NCBI GenBank assembly: GCA_010279815.1
Contig: QEOQ01000038.1
Coordinates: forward strand, 54,610-98,162
Direction: 5' to 3'
From: Brachionus plicatilis
Lineage: Eukaryota; Rotifera; Eurotatoria; Ploima; Brachionidae
DNA length: 43,553 nt
Within the stretch, counting starts at the first letter, position 1. Every line of letters starts with the position of its first letter. Shown one piece after another: positions 39,690 to 43,553 of this stretch. The notes below the pieces were generated by a model. It saw only the letters and a program-made list of their open reading frames with translations. It did no database searches and was not told the DNA's origin. The translations under genes and the position numbers were made by a program.

Positions 39690-40087
39690 GTCTTAATCAA
39701 AACACACTAGGAAATCTTTATAAATCCTTAGTCGGATCAATTTTAGATTATTCTTTTCCTTGCTTAAATTCATTTTCAGAAAATAGTATCAAAAAACTGC
39801 AAGCAATTCAGAATACAGCAGTCAGATCTATTCTTAAGTTAAAATATGATACTCCCTCCAACATCGTGCATCATGAGGCTTTTATTAAACTAAAATTACT
39901 AACAGTCTCGAATCGGCTTTTTGAATTGAGTGAGAGATATGTTGGGACAGGACTGAGTCATTCTATTCCATTGGTTGTAAGACTGGTGAAGGAATACAAA
40001 GAAGGTTTCGAATCAAGATATATTGAATACCCAACTCCATTGTGTAATTGCTACCTTACTATTTCTTCTTATTTTCCTGAAACTTGA
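39690..40087 (+). pseudogene. LINE family A ORF2 C-terminus (copy 2)
   Basis: L-N-Q-N-T-L-G-N-L-Y-K-S-L to Y-F-P-E-T-stop differs from copy 1 at only four residues over about 130. The open frame starting at 39518 is artificial: its first part is gypsy LTR. Confidence 0.8.
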
Positions 40088-40787
40088 ACTATTCAAACAT
40101 GTGCCACATGTAACAATCTTTTCCAATTTATGTCTTTTCAACTTTCATTTTTTTTGCTTATTTACTTTATTTCGATTCTTTTTTTTTATCTCATTTTATT
40201 AACTTTAATTTTATTTTTATTTTTTTTTTATTTTATTTTTTTTTTTATAATTTTTTTAACTTATTCTGAAGGAGCTTTAGCTTGGTACAGAAAACAAATA
40301 AATAAATAAATAAATTAAATTAGATTTTTTTATGTAAAATTTGAATTATATTTTCAAAAAAGATTATTTTGTATTTTATTTTTATTATTAAATAATTAAA
40401 TAAATGAAGTATTAATCAGTTTTGAAAAAGATTTGACACGTAAATCTTCGTAAATTTGCGTAAAATCAGATTCTAAACCTGAGAACCTGGCCTAAATACC
40501 TGAACAACTCAGGTTTATTCAAAGAAAATTTTTCAAAAGCCGAAAATTTGTTGTTAGTTTTTAAAATTTTTTTTTTATTGAACTTTTTAGAGAATTAATA
40601 AGTAATTATGTCATTCATTTTGATTATTCGGTTTTTTTTTCATTCAGTCATTTTAAAATGTAATAATTAACCTTTTAAAGGCTTCTAATAATAATCAAAT
40701 GGTATTTTATGTTGAATGACCTCTGAGTACAAACTACACCACATTCACTAAAAAAACGTTTAATATAGACACTCGATGCTGGAAAGA

Positions 40788-41104
40788 GGCAAAATGTAAT
40801 TTATTGTACATTTTTATATTTTTACATTTTTACATTTTTAAGAGAAGAAAAAAAATTCTCAAAATCAAAAAATCTAAAAAAATTTTCATTCAAGAAAAGT
40901 AATAATAAATTCGCAATTAATTAATAGGGATTTTCAAAATATTATCCTTGGTTTTTTCATTAAAATTTTTCTAAAACTCCTTTTTAAGTAATTGCGAATT
41001 TATTATTACTTTTCTTGAATGAAAATTTTTTTAGATTTTTTGATTTTGAGAATTTTTTTTCTTCTCTCAAAAATATAAAAATGAACAATAAATTACATTT
41101 TGCC
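40788..41104. repeat. foldback element, about 120-135 bp arms
   Basis: Arms 40788-40922 and 40984-41104 are near-perfect complements (share AAATTCGCAATT and ATTCAAGAAAAGTAATAATA). A related half copy is at 29040-29220. Confidence 0.85.
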
Positions 41105-41105
41105 T

Positions 41106-41945
41106 GGAAAGACAGAAAACGCAAAGCAAATTTAATAAAATAGGTAGGTGTAGCTTCTAACATATCCAAAAATTTCTTGTTCTCTTAATTGAAATTATAT
41201 TGTCTGAGGTGAAAATCTCAGAAAAAATTAAATTTCTTTGTCTAAATTGACCTTAAATTTGAACAGATTACCCTCATTTGTGTTATTACTGAAAACAATT
41301 TAATTTAAATTAGATTTCTTATATTTTTTTATGTAAAATTTGAATTTTATTTTCAAACAAGAAGTGGAGTTTGAAAAAACATTAACTCCCGAAAAGTGTC
41401 AGAATTATATAAATCACTTAAAAAAAGTAAGAATTTTTATAACTATAAAAACACAGCTTAAAATTAATTTAATAAACAATTTGAACTAAGGTAATAAAAT
41501 CGTTATTGAGAAAGAAGGTGGATGGTCGTACCATTAGTTTATATTTTAAAGGTTTTTAAAATTCTCTAAATATTAGCGATTAAATATTTTGTATAAAAAA
41601 TGAGTTAAAAATGTATATATATTTTTTTTAAAAAAATTTTCATTTTTTTCCGTATTTTAACTCTTTTTAATTAAAATTTACCAACATTTTCCACAATTTA
41701 CGTATAAAAAGGTAAAAAAAATTAAAACTTACAAATTGAATTTTTTTCTTCTTTAAAAATAAAAAACTAAAAAAAAACAAAAATTTTTTAAAAAATGTCA
41801 AAATTTCATTTTTTTTTGGACATTTTGTTTTTATTATTTTTTACTATATTTTACTTTGGCAATTTTACGTAAATTTCCGTAAATTTACGATATTTTAGGT
41901 AAAATTTAGTAAAAAATAGTAAAATAGATTAATTAATTTTTAAAA
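41106..41945. other. AT-rich interior of the 40470-41990 element
   Basis: No gene. GTAAATTTCCGTAAATTTACG at 41868-41888 belongs to the ACGTAAA motif seen also at 24105-24240 and 42735-42860. Confidence 0.4.
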
Positions 41946-41999
41946 AACCTGCGTTTTTCAGGTATTCAGGTCAGGCTCTCAGGTTTAGAACTTGACTGT

Positions 42000-42600
42000 A
42001 ATAGTGTTGATAACCGACTCCGATTGAAAAAATTATTAAGTCGAATAATTTTTTTCGTCGATTATTAAATCGATTAAATTTTTTTTTACGATAATTAAAT
42101 TAACAATTTTTTTTAGTTGATTATTAAATCTTTATTTTTTTTTTAAGATTATTATATAGATTAACTGTCTTAAGTCGATTTTAAATTGAATTTTTTTTTA
42201 GTTGATTTAATTATCAACTTGAAACGATTAATCGATATAAATATCGACTAAAGACTATTAGTTGATATAACAATCTACTAAAAAAAAAATTCAATTTAAA
42301 ATCAACTTAAGACAATTAATCTTTATTATAGATTAATTAATCTATAATTTTTTTGACGATAATTAAATTTACAAATTTTTTTTAGTTGATTATTAAATCT
42401 TTATTTTTTTTTTTAAGATTATTATATAGATTAATTTTCTTTAGTTAATTTAAATTGAATTTTTTTTTTAGTAGATTGTTATATCAACTAATAGTCTTTA
42501 GTCGATAATTAAAACGATTAATCTTTTATCGACTTGTTTTTTTTTAGTTGATCATTTAATCTTTTAATTTTTTTTTCTATCGATTTTTATATCGAATTTA
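42000..42600. repeat. complex direct and inverted repeat cluster
   Basis: A segment with TTTAGTTGATTATTAAATC and AAGATTATTATATAGATTAA occurs at about 42096-42200 and again directly at 42353-42480. A copy between them (42250-42345) is inverted (CTACTAAAAAAAAAATTCAA). GATTA/TAATC units dominate. The block begins TAGTGTTGATAACCGACTCC. A foldback transposon remnant is likely; no coding. Confidence 0.7.
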
Positions 42601-42711
42601 AAAAAAAATAAAATCAGGAAAAAGACTAGACAAAGAATATTACAACATCTTCTTTTAATTTTTTTCCAAAGTTTCAAATTCCTTCTCTAAAAAAATAACA
42701 AAAAATTGCAT

Positions 42712-42870
42712 TTACAGTAGTGCTATGATATACTTTTTTACGAAATTTTATGTAATATTAAGTAATTTTTCGAAATTTCACGTGATTTTACGGAAAATTT
42801 CGTAAAAACAGTCGCATACATATTACTAATTAAAAAAATTAATTTCCGAAAAATTACGACATTTTACATT
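42712..42870. repeat. ACGTAAA/TTTACG-rich repeat start
   Basis: ACAGTAGTGCTATGATATAC followed by TTTTTTACGAAATTTTATG parallels ACAGTGGTG...TTTTACGAAAAATTACG at 24097, so it is a further copy of that foldback family's left end. Confidence 0.5.
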
Positions 42871-43032
42871 ATTTTTTTATGCTCCTTCTGTTCTTCAATA
42901 TTTTTTAATTTTTGGTAATGGCCAAGATTCTTTGATTGATTTTTGATTCATCTTTCTATAGTCTACACAAAAACGTTTACTTCCATCTATTTTAGGGATC
43001 ATCTAACCTCAGACGAAGATATATTACGGTGA

Positions 43033-43236
43033 GTATATTACTTTTGATTTCGATTTTTGGAGAAGGACGAAGAAAGTAAAGATAAGTTAACTCCTAAGAA
43101 GCGAGGTCGTCCAAAGAAGGTTATTGTTGATGAAAATATTGTTGCAACAACGTCTCAGAATAAAGAAACTGAAAATAACATTTCTCAAAATAAATACAAT
43201 TTATGGAGTAACAAATCAAAAAATTGTAATTCTTAA
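43033..43236 (+). pseudogene. AT-hook tail of a MULE-type transposase
   Basis: Open frame without ATG; D-E-E-S-K-D-K-L-T-P-K-K-R-G-R-P-K-K-V-I-V-D-E-N-I, then Asn/Ser-rich to a stop at 43234-43236. K-K-R-G-R-P-K-K-V is a canonical AT-hook and resembles 17884-18177. A splice acceptor-like GGAGAAG at 43065 precedes the Asp-Glu start. The element end array is at 43310-43455. Confidence 0.5.
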
Positions 43237-43309
43237 TTTAGCCTCTAATTATGCAATTTATAAAAACTCAAAAACATATTTAGTATAATCATAATAAAAT
43301 TAATTTTTT

Positions 43310-43456
43310 CTTTAATTGTCCAGCACTTTATTAAATTGTCCAGGTAATTTTCTCATTGTCCGTGTATTTACAGGTAAATCTTAAACAAAAAAAATTTTCA
43401 GCAAATTTACATTTTTCAATTGTCCGGGACAATTGTCCGTAGAGGTGACAAGACCC
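43310..43456. repeat. ATTGTCC end array, right end of a MULE-type element
   Basis: Six units of ATTGTCC with C/G variants (AATTGTCCAG, CATTGTCCG, CAATTGTCCGGGACAATTG), ending ACAAGACCC, the inverse of the GGGTCTTG start seen at 19189. The left end is not recognised. Confidence 0.5.
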
Positions 43457-43553
43457 AATTTTTGTTAATTTATTAAAGCAATTTTTATTGATTATAATAT
43501 TTTGTATGGGATTATATTTTTTAATGCGTGTATTAATCTCAATTTTCGACATT

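Larger units (their letters stand above)
36957..40315 (+). mobile_element. LINE family A, copy 2, interrupted twice
   Basis: Plus orientation. LINE segments are 36957-37002, 37625-37794 and about 39690-40315, matching copy 1 on the other strand. Insertions: a LINE 3' end (37003-37624) and a gypsy fragment (37795-39680). It ends GAAGGAGCTTTAGC...(AAAT)n. Confidence 0.85.
40470..41990. mobile_element. DNA element with CCTGA-rich inverted ends
   Basis: Left 40473-40517 and right 41948-41992 (opposite strand) both read TTCTAAACCTGAGA, then CCTG, CCT, AATACCTGAA and CAGGTTT: about 45 bp of inverted repeat with few mismatches. Inside lie the foldback 40788-41104 and AT-rich DNA. TTACGTAAA units flank or abut the ends. 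Confidence 0.7.

Noticed and set aside
43331..43552. 73-codon minus-strand frame at the window edge
   Set aside because: Lies over the ATTGTCC array and AT-rich flank with no recognisable domain; it may continue beyond the window but I cannot support it.
1..43553. CRISPR arrays, bacterial operons, rRNA or tRNA genes
   Set aside because: The short-motif arrays have irregular spacing and lie at transposon ends, not repeat-spacer units. Introns and poly(A) signals show a eukaryote. No tRNA or rRNA sequence was recognised by eye.

Overview
The window is eukaryotic DNA: AT-rich, with spliceosomal introns, AATAAA-type poly(A) signals and very dense transposable elements. The two best host genes are animal in character: an ariadne-1 (ARIH1) RBR ubiquitin ligase and a galactose-3-O-sulfotransferase-like Golgi enzyme. 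The AT content, intron sizes and transposon mix suggest an invertebrate. An AT-rich rotifer (Brachionus-like) is one possibility, but that is inference and I cannot fix the taxon from sequence alone.

Layout. 1-4.9 kb: AT-rich sequence with a hAT element (1825-2833), smaller hAT-type MITEs and two candidate exons of an unknown gene (4261-4578). 5.0-9.2 kb: a LINE split by an array-ended repeat, which itself holds a young LTR retrotransposon with identical 133-bp LTRs (5488-7986). 9.8-12.6 kb: relics of Tc1/mariner, Mutator-like (MULE) and KRBA2/Ginger-like elements. 12.7-13.6 kb: the last three exons of an unknown host gene. 16.0-17.2 kb: the intact sulfotransferase. 17.7-20.9 kb: further array-ended DNA elements, an IS1595/Merlin-type transposase fragment, a 152-bp-arm inverted repeat, and a 338-bp insertion between perfect 36-bp direct repeats that carries a hammerhead-like motif.

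22.35-34.8 kb is the ariadne-1 gene: four coding exons, 569 codons, all introns in phase 0. Introns 1 and 2 are short (257 and 55 bp). Intron 3 is 10.4 kb and is a stack of nested transposons: Tc1, hAT (3.7 kb with a near-perfect TSD), pogo-like, MULE with a perfect 9-bp TSD, LINE, and foldback elements. The ariadne exons are strikingly GC-rich against very AT-rich introns. 35.1-40.3 kb holds two almost identical LINE copies head to head; the second is broken by another LINE 3' end (12-bp TSD) and by a 5'-truncated Ty3/gypsy integrase-plus-LTR fragment. 40.4-43.5 kb is inverted-repeat DNA and another MULE AT-hook fragment.

The recurring theme is a set of DNA elements whose ends are arrays of one short motif, different in each element. 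Several keep only the C-terminal SWIM/AT-hook tail of a Mutator-like transposase and lack the catalytic core. The clearest host unit is ariadne-1; the most unusual non-coding unit is the hammerhead-like insertion at 20.47-20.88 kb.
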